DNA of 64,000 nucleotides from Alcaligenaceae bacterium (GCA_947380655.1 CANCRX010000005.1:13024-77023), one strand, 5' to 3'; positions 1-9,671 are shown, counted from the first letter of the stretch. Notes: generated by a model not told the origin, from the sequence alone. Program-made: numbers and translations.

Positions 1-1
1 A

Positions 2-379
2 CGCATCATAAACATGTCGTCTGTTTTTGGACTGACTGCTTCAGAAAATCGTATTTCTTACATTACGACTAAAACAGCTTTGATTGGTTTGACGCGAAGT
101 GTTGCGATGGATTGTGCAAAATCAGGAATTACTTGCAATGCACTTTGTCCTGGAACCGTGCCGACCAAACCAATCCTGGACAAGATCGCAGGAATTGCCC
201 AAGCCGAAGGTATTTCAGAGGAGCAAGCGCAAAAAAACTATATCTCGACAAGACATCCAACTGGACGTTTTGTTTCAGCAAAAAGTGTTGCGGGTTTTGT
301 AGTGTTTTTGTGTTCTGAAGCAGGTCAGGATATAACAGGCGCAGTGCTACCGGTAGACGGTGGTCACACTATTAAGTAA
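2..379 (+). CDS. SDR family oxidoreductase, C-terminal part (3-hydroxybutyrate dehydrogenase-like)
   Basis: The gene is cut by the left window edge: the reading frame is open from base 2, so the Rossmann NAD-binding half lies outside. What remains is the catalytic half of a short-chain dehydrogenase. It has the beta-strand ending in NMSS with the catalytic Ser, the YITTK motif (YxxxK catalytic Tyr and Lys), the NALCPG segment after the following strand, and the closing ITGAVLPVDGG. The GISEEQ and PTGRFV stretch resembles bacterial 3-hydroxybutyrate dehydrogenases, which oxidise D-3-hydroxybutyrate to acetoacetate in polyhydroxybutyrate turnover. That assignment is by resemblance only. It is convergent with mnmE, 37 bp apart, with no clear terminator between. 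Confidence 0.85.
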   Translation, partial: RIINMSSVFGLTASENRISYITTKTALIGLTRSVAMDCAKSGITCNALCPGTVPTKPILDKIAGIAQAEGISEEQAQKNYISTRHPTGRFVSAKSVAGFVVFLCSEAGQDITGAVLPVDGGHTIK

Positions 380-416
380 TCACTAAGAAATTAAAAAATA
401 ATTGAAACAACACAAA

Positions 417-1775
417 TTATTTTCCAATACAAAACCTGGAAAATATTTCTCCGAGTAAATCATCAGGAGACATTTTTCCAGTAATTTGGCCGAGGCTTTC
501 ATGCGCGAGTCGTAACTCTTCAGCAAACAAATCCAATACACGATCATTTTCAGCCGCGTGATCTTGTGCAAGCAACAAATGCATACGCGATTGTTCTAAA
601 GAGTCGATGTGACGTTGCCTTGCGAGCCATGGCGATTCCTGACCTGGATTCCATCCAGCTATTTCGAGCAATTTTGACTGCAGGGTATCAAGGCCCGCTC
701 CAGTCTTAGCGGAAATGCGTATCGCTTGATCAGGAATGATCGATAAATAACAGGCAAGATCTTGTTTATTGAATACTTGTAAAACGATACTTTGACGTGA
801 TCGATGTAATTCAATTTTTTCATCAAGTTGCGAATTAGGTTGTGTAGCATCCATTAAATGCAACACTACATCAGCGTTAGCGATTTCTGCCCAGCTCCGA
901 CTAATGCCAATCGATTCGATGGTGTCAGTTGTCTCACGTAATCCGGCCGTATCGATGATGGTGATGGGTACGCCGTGCAAGTGAATAATTTGCGAAACCT
1001 TATCCCGTGTCGTTCCAGCAATATCGGTCACGATGGCAAGATCCTGACCAGCGAGCGCATTCAGTAAACTCGACTTACCAACGTTAGGAACGCCTGCTAA
1101 AACAACATGTAAGCCTTCGCGTAACACCATGCCTTGCCGTGATTGAGAAATGATGTTCTCCAAATCGCTGAGCATGGTATTTAGTTTTTGACGCGCCTGA
1201 TATTTCTCTAAAAATTCTATTTCTTCTTCAGGAAAATCCAGCGTAGCTTCGACAAGCATTCTTAATTGGACGATCGAGCTAGAGAGGGTGTTAATACGGC
1301 GTGAAAACTCACCAGAAAGCGATGAGACGGCCGCACGTGCAGCAGCCTCAGAGCTTGCATCAATTAGATCTGCGACAGCCTCAGCCTGGGCTAAATCAAT
1401 TTTGTCATTGAGGAAAGCGCGCTGGGTAAATTCACCAGGTGTGGCAAGACGCATGCCGTATGTTTCACCAACGGTGAGGCATCGTTTCAGGAGTTGTTGC
1501 AGGACGGCAGGTCCACCATGACCTTGTAATTCCAAAACATCTTCCCCCGTATAAGAGTGAGGATGTTTAAAAAATATGGCCAAGCCTTGATCAATAGGTT
1601 GGTTGTTTTCGTCCGGAAAACTCAAATAATGGGCATGTCGTGGTAATAAATTTTTTCCAAGCAAGGAAAAAATAAAAGGCCCCAGACTGGGGCCAGAAAC
1701 GCGTACTACACCGATCCCACCCCTGCCAGGGGCGGTGGCAATCGCCACGATAGGATCGATTAGATTGCTAGTCAT
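417..1775 (-). CDS. mnmE: tRNA modification GTPase MnmE (TrmE)
   Basis: Cytoplasmic GTPase that with MnmG installs the 5-carboxymethylaminomethyl group on wobble uridine 34 of several tRNAs. The 452-residue product has the tetrahydrofolate-binding N-terminal domain starting with IVAIATAPGRGGIG, a helical domain, and an inserted G domain with Walker A GVPNVGKS (about residue 226), TTRD, DTAG and NKQD. It ends with FCIGK, whose Cys is the conserved catalytic one. The ATG at 1775 is chosen over an in-frame TTG three codons upstream because the family begins close to this Met. It is the last gene of the leftward rpmH-rnpA-yidD-yidC-mnmE operon, 12 bp after yidC. Confidence 0.97.
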   Translation of the reverse strand: MTSNLIDPIVAIATAPGRGGIGVVRVSGPSLGPFIFSLLGKNLLPRHAHYLSFPDENNQPIDQGLAIFFKHPHSYTGEDVLELQGHGGPAVLQQLLKRCLTVGETYGMRLATPGEFTQRAFLNDKIDLAQAEAVADLIDASSEAAARAAVSSLSGEFSRRINTLSSSIVQLRMLVEATLDFPEEEIEFLEKYQARQKLNTMLSDLENIISQSRQGMVLREGLHVVLAGVPNVGKSSLLNALAGQDLAIVTDIAGTTRDKVSQIIHLHGVPITIIDTAGLRETTDTIESIGISRSWAEIANADVVLHLMDATQPNSQLDEKIELHRSRQSIVLQVFNKQDLACYLSIIPDQAIRISAKTGAGLDTLQSKLLEIAGWNPGQESPWLARQRHIDSLEQSRMHLLLAQDHAAENDRVLDLFAEELRLAHESLGQITGKMSPDDLLGEIFSRFCIGK

Positions 1776-1787
1776 CACAATCAAAAA

Positions 1788-3491
1788 TTAACGATGAGGC
1801 GTTAATGCAAGTTTCGCCATTTTCTGTGTGATGTACCACTGTTGCGCAATTGACAAGATGTTGTTGACACACCAGTACAACACTAGACCAGAGGGGAAGA
1901 AGAACATCATGCCACCGAATACCAAAGGCATAAACATCATGACTTTCGCCTGCATTGGATCTGGTGGAGTTGGGTTTAATTTCATTTGCAGGAACATCGT
2001 GCCCATCATGATCGCTGGCAAAATGAAATACGGATCGCGAACCGCTAGATCATGTACCCATAAAATCCAAGGCGCACCACGTAACTCAACGCTCGAACCT
2101 AAAACGTAATAAAGAGAAATAAATACAGGGATTTGAATAACAATTGGCAAACAACCACCAAGCGGATTGATTTTCTCGGTTCGATACATTTCCATCATCG
2201 CTGCATTGAGTTTTTGGCGATCATCACCAAACTTTTCTTTCAATGCTGCAAGACGTGGAGAAACCTGTTTCATCTTTGCCATCGAGCGATAGCTGGCAGC
2301 AGAAAGAGGATAGAAAGCGGCTTTAATCAGGCAGGTTAGAGCAATGATGGTCCAACCCCAATTGCCAAGCAACGTGTACAGCCATGTCATCAAAGAGAAA
2401 ACGGGTTTAGCAATAATGGCCAATAAACCGTAATCAACAACCAGATCAAGACCAGGAGCTACTTTTTCAAGTTCTGATTGATCTTGCGGTCCGACCCAAA
2501 GCTTCGAATTGATTGTTTGATTGGAGTTTGCAGCAATTGCACCAACAGGTTCGATACTGCGAATTGCATAAATATTTTTTTCAAGCTCTGTCATCTCGTA
2601 ATTGCGTGATTTACCTTGTGGTGGAATCCATGCAGTAACGAAATAATGTTGAATCATGCCAAACCAACCGTTGTCGGTTTGTTTGATATAGCTTGCTTTG
2701 TGTTTTTCGATTTCTGTAAAAGTGACCTTCTGAAATTTATCTTGTTCAGAATAAACGGCAGCCCCGAGGAAATTTGCAGGACCGCTCAGGAAACTTGGCG
2801 CCGCACTCTGATTGGGATCCACACCATCACGAGTAATTTGCAGGTAAACAGAAGGTGTAACCGCTTGTGCGGTAGTATTTTCTATCTGATGTGCAACATC
2901 AATGACGTACTGCCCACGATGCAAGGTATAAGTTTTGATTAAGCGAACACCAGCAGACTCAGAAGCGAACTTAACAACAAGCGTGTCACCAGAGATTTCT
3001 TTTGTTTCGCTGATCATCGTAAATGATGACAAGTGAGTAGGATACTGCGTACCAGCTGGAGCACCTGTCAATCCAGATTGCACAACATAGGTACGACCTG
3101 CACCGCGCTCGAGCAACACGAAAGGCGTATCTTTGTCATCGGTTGCAGGAAAGGCAAGAAGGTCTGCACGAACCAGCTGAGCACCTTGTAAATCGAAAGT
3201 AATCTTCAACACGTCGGTCTTAACCGTTACTGTTTCTGATTGCGCAGGTGCCGCGGCCGTAAGACCAGGAACAACCGCAGAGGTTGCGGCGGTAGGGTCG
3301 CTGGCGGAGGTCACCGCGGCGGGTATGCCACCATTGGCGGTGGCTCGCGCGTCAGCCGAGCCTTTTGCTGTGGTGGATGCGGGAGGAGCACCAAACAAAG
3401 GTGCTTTACCTTGATGGATTTGCCAATTATTCCAGAGCATGAGCAATGAAAACGAGAAAATCATCAACAGTACGGTGCGTCGGATATCCAT
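1788..3491 (-). CDS. yidC: Membrane protein insertase YidC
   Basis: Inner-membrane insertase that acts alone or with SecYEG to insert and fold membrane proteins. At 567 residues it is the long Gram-negative form. It has an N-terminal membrane anchor (about residues 7-22), an Ala/Thr-rich linker, a large periplasmic beta-domain (about 75-340), and the conserved C-terminal five-helix insertase domain (about 350-555). That domain includes NPLGGCLPIVIQIPVFISLY and a final ALYWCVNN-like helix (LVLYWCVNN). The start is an ATG in the MDIRRTVLL context typical of Burkholderiales YidC. It lies between yidD and mnmE in the conserved origin-proximal operon. Confidence 0.97.
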   Translation of the reverse strand: MDIRRTVLLMIFSFSLLMLWNNWQIHQGKAPLFGAPPASTTAKGSADARATANGGIPAAVTSASDPTAATSAVVPGLTAAAPAQSETVTVKTDVLKITFDLQGAQLVRADLLAFPATDDKDTPFVLLERGAGRTYVVQSGLTGAPAGTQYPTHLSSFTMISETKEISGDTLVVKFASESAGVRLIKTYTLHRGQYVIDVAHQIENTTAQAVTPSVYLQITRDGVDPNQSAAPSFLSGPANFLGAAVYSEQDKFQKVTFTEIEKHKASYIKQTDNGWFGMIQHYFVTAWIPPQGKSRNYEMTELEKNIYAIRSIEPVGAIAANSNQTINSKLWVGPQDQSELEKVAPGLDLVVDYGLLAIIAKPVFSLMTWLYTLLGNWGWTIIALTCLIKAAFYPLSAASYRSMAKMKQVSPRLAALKEKFGDDRQKLNAAMMEMYRTEKINPLGGCLPIVIQIPVFISLYYVLGSSVELRGAPWILWVHDLAVRDPYFILPAIMMGTMFLQMKLNPTPPDPMQAKVMMFMPLVFGGMMFFFPSGLVLYWCVNNILSIAQQWYITQKMAKLALTPHR

Positions 3492-3570
3492 TCTTGCCTA
3501 ATAAATAAAAAATAACTAACCGGTGAATAAGTACAAATACTGAGAACCGGTGAAGGCTCGCAGTTTAGCG

Positions 3571-3852
3571 TTAATCAGTGTGACAGCGGGTCGATAAAGT
3601 GTTGTTTTTGCTATTTAGGTGTTCATTTTTTGGTACAGGATCATGCCCACCTTTACACCAGGGATGACAACGACCGAGTCTTTTTGCACTGAGTATCAGG
3701 CCACGGGTAGGCCCATGCTTTTCTATGGCTTCGAGAGCGTAAGAAGAACAGGTGGGAGTAAATCTGCAAGATTGACCCAGCCAGGGGCTAAGAAAATATT
3801 TGTACGCACGAATAGGGGCTGTTAACAGCGCTTTGAATAAAGCAGTCATCAT
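3571..3852 (-). CDS. yidD: Membrane protein insertion efficiency factor YidD
   Basis: Small membrane-associated protein thought to assist YidC-dependent insertion. The 93-residue product has the family signature: YKYFLSPWLG, then QSCRFTPTCSSYALEAIEKHG and GRCHPWCKGGHDPVP, with all conserved Cys residues present. Its ATG overlaps the rnpA stop codon (ATGA, 3849-3852), indicating translational coupling. A second Met codon follows immediately and could be the real start. The C-terminal 20 residues, after PVPKNE, are not part of the conserved core. Confidence 0.95.
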   Translation of the reverse strand: MMTALFKALLTAPIRAYKYFLSPWLGQSCRFTPTCSSYALEAIEKHGPTRGLILSAKRLGRCHPWCKGGHDPVPKNEHLNSKNNTLSTRCHTD

Positions 3853-4265
3853 GCGCGAGCCCGGGTGAAATGTGCATCTGCCTCAATGCGTGCCGCGAGT
3901 TTAAGCTGCGTGAGCGTAAGATCATTGATACGTTTATGGAGTCGAACAACGTAATCCGCAGCGGGTAATTGCAGTCGTTGCGCACGAAACGCCTCGCGGA
4001 CGACGCGTTTGAGCGCGTTGCGGGTCGAGGCATGGTGAGCTAACCGTTTGGCCATAATCAGGCCTAAGCGGGCGATGCGTGGTTCCGGGGTGATTTCATC
4101 TATAGGGCGATCGGGTTGTCCGTTACCTGTAGAGGAAACGGAACTGGCCGGATTCGCAGTTACGATGAAATACGCCCCACGGGCAATGCGCTTGCCCGAT
4201 AAGGCAGCAGCAAATTCAGTGGGGCGGTGCATGCGCGCCGCCGCTGGAAACGTGGCGCGTGACAT
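3849..4265 (-). CDS. rnpA: Ribonuclease P protein component
   Basis: Protein subunit of RNase P, which binds the catalytic RNA and helps remove the 5' leader of pre-tRNAs. The signature is in the RNALKRVVREAFR segment (RNR-type motif), preceded by GLIMAKRLAHHAS. The product is 138 residues with a Pro/Ser-rich insertion (about 42-60) between the first beta-strand and the GLIMAK strand. The ATG at 4265 (MSRATFPAAARM) matches Burkholderiales RnpA starts better than an in-frame TTG eight codons upstream. It lies directly after rpmH, the usual arrangement, and overlaps yidD by four bases. Confidence 0.95.
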   Translation of the reverse strand: MSRATFPAAARMHRPTEFAAALSGKRIARGAYFIVTANPASSVSSTGNGQPDRPIDEITPEPRIARLGLIMAKRLAHHASTRNALKRVVREAFRAQRLQLPAADYVVRLHKRINDLTLTQLKLAARIEADAHFTRARA

Positions 4266-4315
4266 AACGGCAAAGTTGGCAGGGAGCAACGGGCTCCCAT
4301 ACCTAACCAGACGTC

Positions 4316-4450
4316 TTAGACGGCCAAACGCTTACGGCCCTTGGCACGGCGAGCGTTGATTACAGCGCGGCCACCACGGGTTTTCATACGGACGCGAAAG
4401 CCATGTGTGCGTTTACGGCGGGTAACGGAAGGCTGGTAGGTACGTTTCAT
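4316..4450 (-). CDS. rpmH: Large ribosomal subunit protein bL34
   Basis: The 44-residue, highly basic ribosomal protein L34 begins MKRTYQPS and contains RTHGFRVRMKTRGGRAVI and a terminal GRKRLAV, all typical of bL34. The reading frame is open upstream of the ATG at 4450, but the conserved MKRTYQP start fixes the initiation codon. It is the first gene of the leftward operon and is transcribed away from dnaA, the classical origin-region arrangement. Confidence 0.97.
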   Translation of the reverse strand: MKRTYQPSVTRRKRTHGFRVRMKTRGGRAVINARRAKGRKRLAV

Positions 4451-4596
4451 GATGAATGGCCCAACAAAGAGCGAATAAAAGTTTAAATTTAGGGAATTCC
4501 GGAAGTGAATATCCGGAAAAGCCCTCCATTTCATCAAAAATACTGAAATTAGTCAAATGGTTAGATTTAAGGCTAGGGATGTCCCCAGATCCCGCC

Positions 4597-4628
4597 TGTG
4601 GATAACTTTGCCATCAACAGGGTAGAAT
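4597..4628 (+). promoter_or_regulatory. DnaA box and candidate dnaA promoter
   Basis: A perfect consensus DnaA box (TGTGGATAA, that is TTATCCACA on the other strand) lies at 4597-4605. A good -10 hexamer TAGAAT is at 4623-4628, 22 bp before the dnaA ATG. The box sits where the -35 contacts would fall, so DnaA binding could repress its own promoter. Only this one perfect box was found in the 200-bp rpmH-dnaA gap, so this region is not claimed as a complete oriC. Confidence 0.6.
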
Positions 4629-4650
4629 CAGGGTTTACATAGCGAGTCAC

Positions 4651-6102
4651 ATGAACGAGTTTTGGCTGTCCTGCATCAACCAGTTGGAGCAGGAGTTTCC
4701 CCCCCAGCAAATCAGCGCGTGGATACGTCCGCTGATACCTCTTGCCTACGATGAGTCACAGGCAATCTTGCGCTTGTCCGCGCCAAACAGATTTAAGCTG
4801 GACTGGGTACGTAAAAACTTTTCATCACAAATAGAAAATATCGCATCGCAGTGGTTTAAGAAACCTGTGCAGGTTTTATTTGAATTGCCCGCCTCCACAA
4901 CGAGTGCGCGGACAACCAAGACCGCGCAGCACATCACGTCGGGTGCCGCACTACAGACGGCAAGCCTGGTACAAGAGTTCGCCAGAGATTCAGATGCAGT
5001 ATCCGTTGATCCCGCACAAAAAAAACCACAACAGGTGGTCACCAACGGTACCAGTGCAGTAGATGAACGATCACGACTGAATACGGAATTAACGTTTGAG
5101 AATTTTGTAACAGGTAAAGCAAATCAGCTCGCACGTGCAGCTGCATTGCAAGTTGCCGAGAATCCCGGTGTATCTTACAACCCGCTGTTCTTATACGGTG
5201 GCGTTGGTTTGGGTAAAACACACTTGATTCACGCAATTGGTAATGCCTTAGTCGCTGCGGGGAACAGCAATGGTTCAGCGGTGCGGGTGCGTTATGTCCA
5301 TGCGGATCAATATGTATCGGATGTCGTTAAAGCATATCAGCGAAAAGCCTTCGATGATTTCAAGCGCTATTACCATTCGCTGGATTTATTGTTAATTGAT
5401 GATATTCAGTTTTTTTCCGGTAAAAGTCGTACGCAGGAAGAATTCTTTTACGCCTTTGAGGCGATGGTTGCCCAGAAAAAACAAATCATCATTACCAGCG
5501 ACACCTATCCTAAGGAACTGGCGGGTATAGATAGTCGTCTGATTTCCCGGTTTGACTCAGGTCTGACGGTTGCGATTGAGCCACCTGAACTTGAAATGCG
5601 TGTGGCGATTTTGTTGCGCAAGGCTGAGCAGGAAGGCTTACCCATGCCGGAAGAAGTCGCCTTTTTTATCGCTAAACATTTGCGCAGCAATGTCAGAGAG
5701 TTAGAGGGTGCGCTCAGAAAAGTACTCGCCTACGCCCGCTTTCATGGCCGCGATGTTGTGAATGTCGAAATTTGTAAAGATGCACTGAAAGATTTGCTGT
5801 CCGTATCAAACGGTCAGATCACTGTTGAAAATATTCAAAAAACAGTATCGGATTACTACAAGATTAAGGTCGCCGACATGTATTCAAAACGTCGACCAGC
5901 CAATATCGCAATGCCGCGTCAGGTTGCGATGTATCTGGCAAAAGAACTGACGCAAAAAAGCTTGCCAGAAATTGGTGACCTGTTTGGTGGCCGTGATCAC
6001 ACGACGGTGCTGCACGCCGTTCGAAAGATTTCGGATTTACGCGCTAAACAGACAGACCTCAACCATACGCTGCATGTACTCGAACAAACTTTAAAGGGAT
6101 AA
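4651..6102 (+). CDS. dnaA: Chromosomal replication initiator protein DnaA
   Basis: ATP-dependent initiator that binds DnaA boxes and melts the origin. The 483-residue product shows domain I (about 1-80, MNEFWLSCINQLEQEF), a variable linker (about 85-145), the AAA+ domain with Walker A GGVGLGKTH (about 184-192) and Walker B LLLIDDIQFF, a sensor II/box VIII region LRSNVRELEGALRK, and domain IV with the DNA-binding signature GGRDHTTVLHAVRKI (about 446-460). It is the first gene of dnaA-dnaN-gyrB, with three bases separating it from dnaN. Confidence 0.99.
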   Translation: MNEFWLSCINQLEQEFPPQQISAWIRPLIPLAYDESQAILRLSAPNRFKLDWVRKNFSSQIENIASQWFKKPVQVLFELPASTTSARTTKTAQHITSGAALQTASLVQEFARDSDAVSVDPAQKKPQQVVTNGTSAVDERSRLNTELTFENFVTGKANQLARAAALQVAENPGVSYNPLFLYGGVGLGKTHLIHAIGNALVAAGNSNGSAVRVRYVHADQYVSDVVKAYQRKAFDDFKRYYHSLDLLLIDDIQFFSGKSRTQEEFFYAFEAMVAQKKQIIITSDTYPKELAGIDSRLISRFDSGLTVAIEPPELEMRVAILLRKAEQEGLPMPEEVAFFIAKHLRSNVRELEGALRKVLAYARFHGRDVVNVEICKDALKDLLSVSNGQITVENIQKTVSDYYKIKVADMYSKRRPANIAMPRQVAMYLAKELTQKSLPEIGDLFGGRDHTTVLHAVRKISDLRAKQTDLNHTLHVLEQTLKG

Positions 6103-6105
6103 GCC

Positions 6106-7215
6106 ATGCAACTTGTACAGACCCCACGCGATGCTTTGCTCAAGCCGTTATCAACGGTAGCCGGGATTGTTGAAAGACGTCACACGCTGCCTATTCTTGC
6201 CAATATTCTGTTGCGCAAAGAAGCAGGCAGGGTTTCTTTCATTGCGACTGATCTGGAAGTCCAAATTACCACGCACGCAGATTTTGGCGTAGGCGACGAG
6301 AATGAATCACTGACCGTTGCTGCGCGCAAACTGCTCGATATTTTGCGTGCGCTGCCCGATACGGGCGATGTGCGTTTATCGACAGCGAGCGGCAAGCTGG
6401 CTGTGCAGTCAGGAAAAAGTCGTTTTAGTTTGCAGACCTTAGCCGCCACAGAGTTTCCAACAATGACACAGCCTGAGCGCTGGGATGTGTCACTGACCCT
6501 GCCACGCAAAACGCTGAAACATTTATTTAACATGGCGCATTTCGCCATGGCACAGCAAGATATCCGCTATTACCTCAACGGTATGCTGATGGTGTTTGAG
6601 CCAGGTCTTTTGCGCGCAGTCGCGACCGATGGCCACCGCTTGGCCCACAGCTCCACACCCGCAGAGGGAATTACCGCGCGTCACGAAGTGATCGTGCCAC
6701 GCAAGACCGTGCTTGAGATGCAGCGCTTGCTAGACGACAGCGAAGAGCCCGTGACGATCGAAGTCGCTGCAGGCCAGATCCGTTTTTCTTTCGGTCATGT
6801 CGAACTCGTCTCTAAACTGGTCGAAGGTAAATTTCCGGATTTTAATCGTGTGATCCCCACAAACTACACCCGTAGTTTTGATGTCTCACGTGAAATACTG
6901 CAGGGCAGCTTGCAGCGTGCCGCGATTCTGACAACTGACAAATTTCGTAGCGTGCGTTTGCAACTCGGTCAAAACCTGTTGAAGATTTCCTCCACAAACG
7001 CTGAACAAGAAGAAGCGCAGGAAGAGATCGATATCGATTACAGCCACGAGGCTTTAGACGTTGGTTTTAACGTCAGCTACCTGCTGGATTTTCTAGCTAA
7101 CGTCAAAGCTGAAACGATTCGCTGGTCAATCATGCCCGATGCGAACGCCTCAGCCCTCCTTACTTTGCCTGACGACGATGCGTTCAAGTACGTTGTCATG
7201 CCCATGCGGATCTAG
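6106..7215 (+). CDS. dnaN: DNA polymerase III beta sliding clamp
   Basis: Homodimeric ring that tethers DNA polymerase III to DNA. The 369 residues are the normal length of three clamp domains. The start MQLVQTPRDALLKPLSTVAGIVERRHTLP and the end YVVMPMRI, which forms the partner-binding pocket, are diagnostic. An AAAGGGA ribosome-binding site lies inside the end of dnaA, 3 bp before the ATG spacer, and gyrB begins two bases after the stop, consistent with one transcript. Confidence 0.99.
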   Translation: MQLVQTPRDALLKPLSTVAGIVERRHTLPILANILLRKEAGRVSFIATDLEVQITTHADFGVGDENESLTVAARKLLDILRALPDTGDVRLSTASGKLAVQSGKSRFSLQTLAATEFPTMTQPERWDVSLTLPRKTLKHLFNMAHFAMAQQDIRYYLNGMLMVFEPGLLRAVATDGHRLAHSSTPAEGITARHEVIVPRKTVLEMQRLLDDSEEPVTIEVAAGQIRFSFGHVELVSKLVEGKFPDFNRVIPTNYTRSFDVSREILQGSLQRAAILTTDKFRSVRLQLGQNLLKISSTNAEQEEAQEEIDIDYSHEALDVGFNVSYLLDFLANVKAETIRWSIMPDANASALLTLPDDDAFKYVVMPMRI

Positions 7216-7217
7216 AC

Positions 7218-9671
7218 ATGTCTGAAAATACTCCTATTACCGAAGATCTCGACGCCTATGGTGCCGATTCGATCAAGATGCTCAAAGGCCTGGAGGCGGT
7301 TCGTAAACGCCCTGGGATGTACATCGGTGATACGTCTGACGGGACCGGCCTGCACCATATGGTGTTTGAGGTGGTGGATAACGCGATTGATGAATCGCTG
7401 GCGGGTCATTGCGATGACATCGTCGTCACGATTCATACCGACAACTCAATTTCTGTAACGGATAACGGCCGCGGTATTCCGACTGATATTCATAAGGATG
7501 ACGAGTTCGCGCGTAGTGCGGCTGAAATTGTATTGACCGAACTGCACGCAGGCGGAAAGTTTGATCAGAACTCTTACAAGGTGTCTGGTGGTCTGCATGG
7601 CGTGGGTGTTTCTTGCGTGAACGCACTGTCGTCATGGTTAAAACTGACGATTCGTCGTAACGGTCAAGTGCACCAGATGGAGTTTCGTAAAGGGGAGCGC
7701 GTCGCACCTCTGGCGGTCACGGGCCCAACCGAATTGCGTGGAACAGAGGTTCACTTCCTTGCAGATACCGATATCTTTAATAATGTCGAGTATCACTACG
7801 AGATTCTGTCCAAGCGTCTGCGTGAACTTTCTTTCCTGAACAATGGCGTCAAAATTCGTCTGATCGATCAGCGTCAGGGCAAAGAAGAGAACTTTGCATA
7901 TTCAGGTGGCGTGAAAGGTTTTGTTGAATACATCAATCGACAAAAAACCGTGCTGCATCCCAATGTGTTTTCCGTGAGTGCAGAATCAAGCGCCGGTGGC
8001 ACGCTGGTGGGTGTTGATGTCGCGATGCAGTGGAATGATGGCTATAGCGAGCAGGTGCTTTGCTTTACCAACAACATTCCGCAGCGTGATGGTGGTACCC
8101 ACATGACGGGTTTGCGTGCGGCGATGACGCGCGTGATCAATAAGTACATCAACGAAAACGAGTTAGCCAAACGCGCTAAAGTTGAAACGACTGGCGATGA
8201 TATGCGCGAAGGCTTGACCTGCGTACTGTCGGTCAAAGTACCAGAGCCAAAGTTCAGTAGCCAGACGAAAGACAAACTCGTGTCGAGCGAAGTGCGTCCT
8301 GCCGTCGAAGACGCGGTCGCTCGCACGCTTGAGACGTGGTTGCTTGAAAACCCGATTGATGCGAAAGCGTTGTGCTCCAAGGTTGTTGAGGCTGCACGTG
8401 CGCGCGAAGCCGCACGCAAAGCACGTGAAATGACACGTCGCAAAAGCGTACTCGAGGGTGCCGGTTTGCCTGGTAAGCTCGCAGACTGCCAGGAAAAAGA
8501 CCCCGCCCTGTGCGAACTTTACATCGTAGAGGGAGACTCTGCGGGCGGTTCTGCAAAACAGGGCCGTGATCGTAAGTTCCAGGCGATCTTGCCGCTGCGT
8601 GGCAAGGTGCTGAACGTTGAAAAAGCGCGATTCGACAAATTGATTTCGAGCGAGCAGATCACTACATTGATTACGGCGCTTGGAACAAGTATTGGGCCCG
8701 ATTTCAACGTAGAAAAATTACGTTATCACCGCATCATCATCATGACCGATGCTGACGTTGACGGTGCGCACATCCGTACGCTCTTGCTGACCTTGCTTTA
8801 TCGTCAAATGCCCGAGCTGGTGCAGCGTGGCTATATCTACATTGCACAGCCACCACTTTACAAAGTGAAAGCTGGTAAAGATGAACGCTACCTGAAAGAC
8901 GAGGCTGAAGAGTCAACCTATATGTTGCAGCTGGCACTGCGTGACGCACAATTGGTACCGAGCGAAGGCGCGACAGCAATTGGTGGTTCGGCACTCACAG
9001 AACTCGCCAATCAATACTTGATGGCCGATGGTGTGATTGCACGTCTGTCACGGTTTATGGATGAGTTGACGTTGTCAGCGATCGTAGGTGGCGTCACACT
9101 TGAGCTGGCTGATATGGAGCAGACACAGGCTTCGGCTGCCCGTCTGCACGCGGCCTTGCAAGATCCCTTGTACCCTAACCAGGTTGAGGTCACGGGCGAA
9201 TATCATGCCGGTACTGAAAAGCATCGTTTGATCGTGCGTCGCAAACATCACGGTAACGTTCGTGTGTCGGTACTCGACGCAGACTTTGTGCTAGGTGCTG
9301 ATTACGGCGTATTGGCGCGTGCGGCAGCAACCTTCCAAGGTTTGATCGGAAAAGGCGCGATGGTTATGCGCGGCGAGGGCGATAAGCGTAAAGAGTCGAT
9401 GATCGCTGATTTCCGCGAAGCCTTACAGTGGTTACGCTCAGAGGCAGAGCGTAATGTCACCAAGCAACGCTATAAGGGTCTGGGTGAAATGAACCCATCA
9501 CAGTTGTGGGAGACCACGATGGATCCGACCGTACGTCGATTGTTGCGTGTGCAAATTGAGGACGCGCTTGCCGCGGATGAGATTTTCACAACGCTCATGG
9601 GTGATCAGGTTGAGCCACGCCGTGCGTTTATTGAAACGCATGCATTGCAGGCTGCAAATCTGGACGTCTAA
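7218..9671 (+). CDS. gyrB: DNA gyrase subunit B
   Basis: ATPase subunit of the type IIA topoisomerase that introduces negative supercoils. The 817-residue product has the GHKL ATPase domain (YIGDTSDGTGLHHMVFEVVDN, DNGRGIP, GLHGVGVS), the transducer domain, the TOPRIM domain with EGDSAGGSAKQGRDR (about residue 436) and MTDADVDGAHI, the beta/gamma-proteobacterial insertion, and the C-terminal RYKGLGEMNP. It closes the dnaA operon and is followed by a strong intrinsic terminator. Confidence 0.99.
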   Translation: MSENTPITEDLDAYGADSIKMLKGLEAVRKRPGMYIGDTSDGTGLHHMVFEVVDNAIDESLAGHCDDIVVTIHTDNSISVTDNGRGIPTDIHKDDEFARSAAEIVLTELHAGGKFDQNSYKVSGGLHGVGVSCVNALSSWLKLTIRRNGQVHQMEFRKGERVAPLAVTGPTELRGTEVHFLADTDIFNNVEYHYEILSKRLRELSFLNNGVKIRLIDQRQGKEENFAYSGGVKGFVEYINRQKTVLHPNVFSVSAESSAGGTLVGVDVAMQWNDGYSEQVLCFTNNIPQRDGGTHMTGLRAAMTRVINKYINENELAKRAKVETTGDDMREGLTCVLSVKVPEPKFSSQTKDKLVSSEVRPAVEDAVARTLETWLLENPIDAKALCSKVVEAARAREAARKAREMTRRKSVLEGAGLPGKLADCQEKDPALCELYIVEGDSAGGSAKQGRDRKFQAILPLRGKVLNVEKARFDKLISSEQITTLITALGTSIGPDFNVEKLRYHRIIIMTDADVDGAHIRTLLLTLLYRQMPELVQRGYIYIAQPPLYKVKAGKDERYLKDEAEESTYMLQLALRDAQLVPSEGATAIGGSALTELANQYLMADGVIARLSRFMDELTLSAIVGGVTLELADMEQTQASAARLHAALQDPLYPNQVEVTGEYHAGTEKHRLIVRRKHHGNVRVSVLDADFVLGADYGVLARAAATFQGLIGKGAMVMRGEGDKRKESMIADFREALQWLRSEAERNVTKQRYKGLGEMNPSQLWETTMDPTVRRLLRVQIEDALAADEIFTTLMGDQVEPRRAFIETHALQAANLDV

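Noticed and set aside
4451..4650. Complete replication origin in the rpmH-dnaA gap
   Set aside because: Only one perfect DnaA box and no clear AT-rich unwinding repeats were found in 200 bp, so only the box and dnaA promoter are reported.
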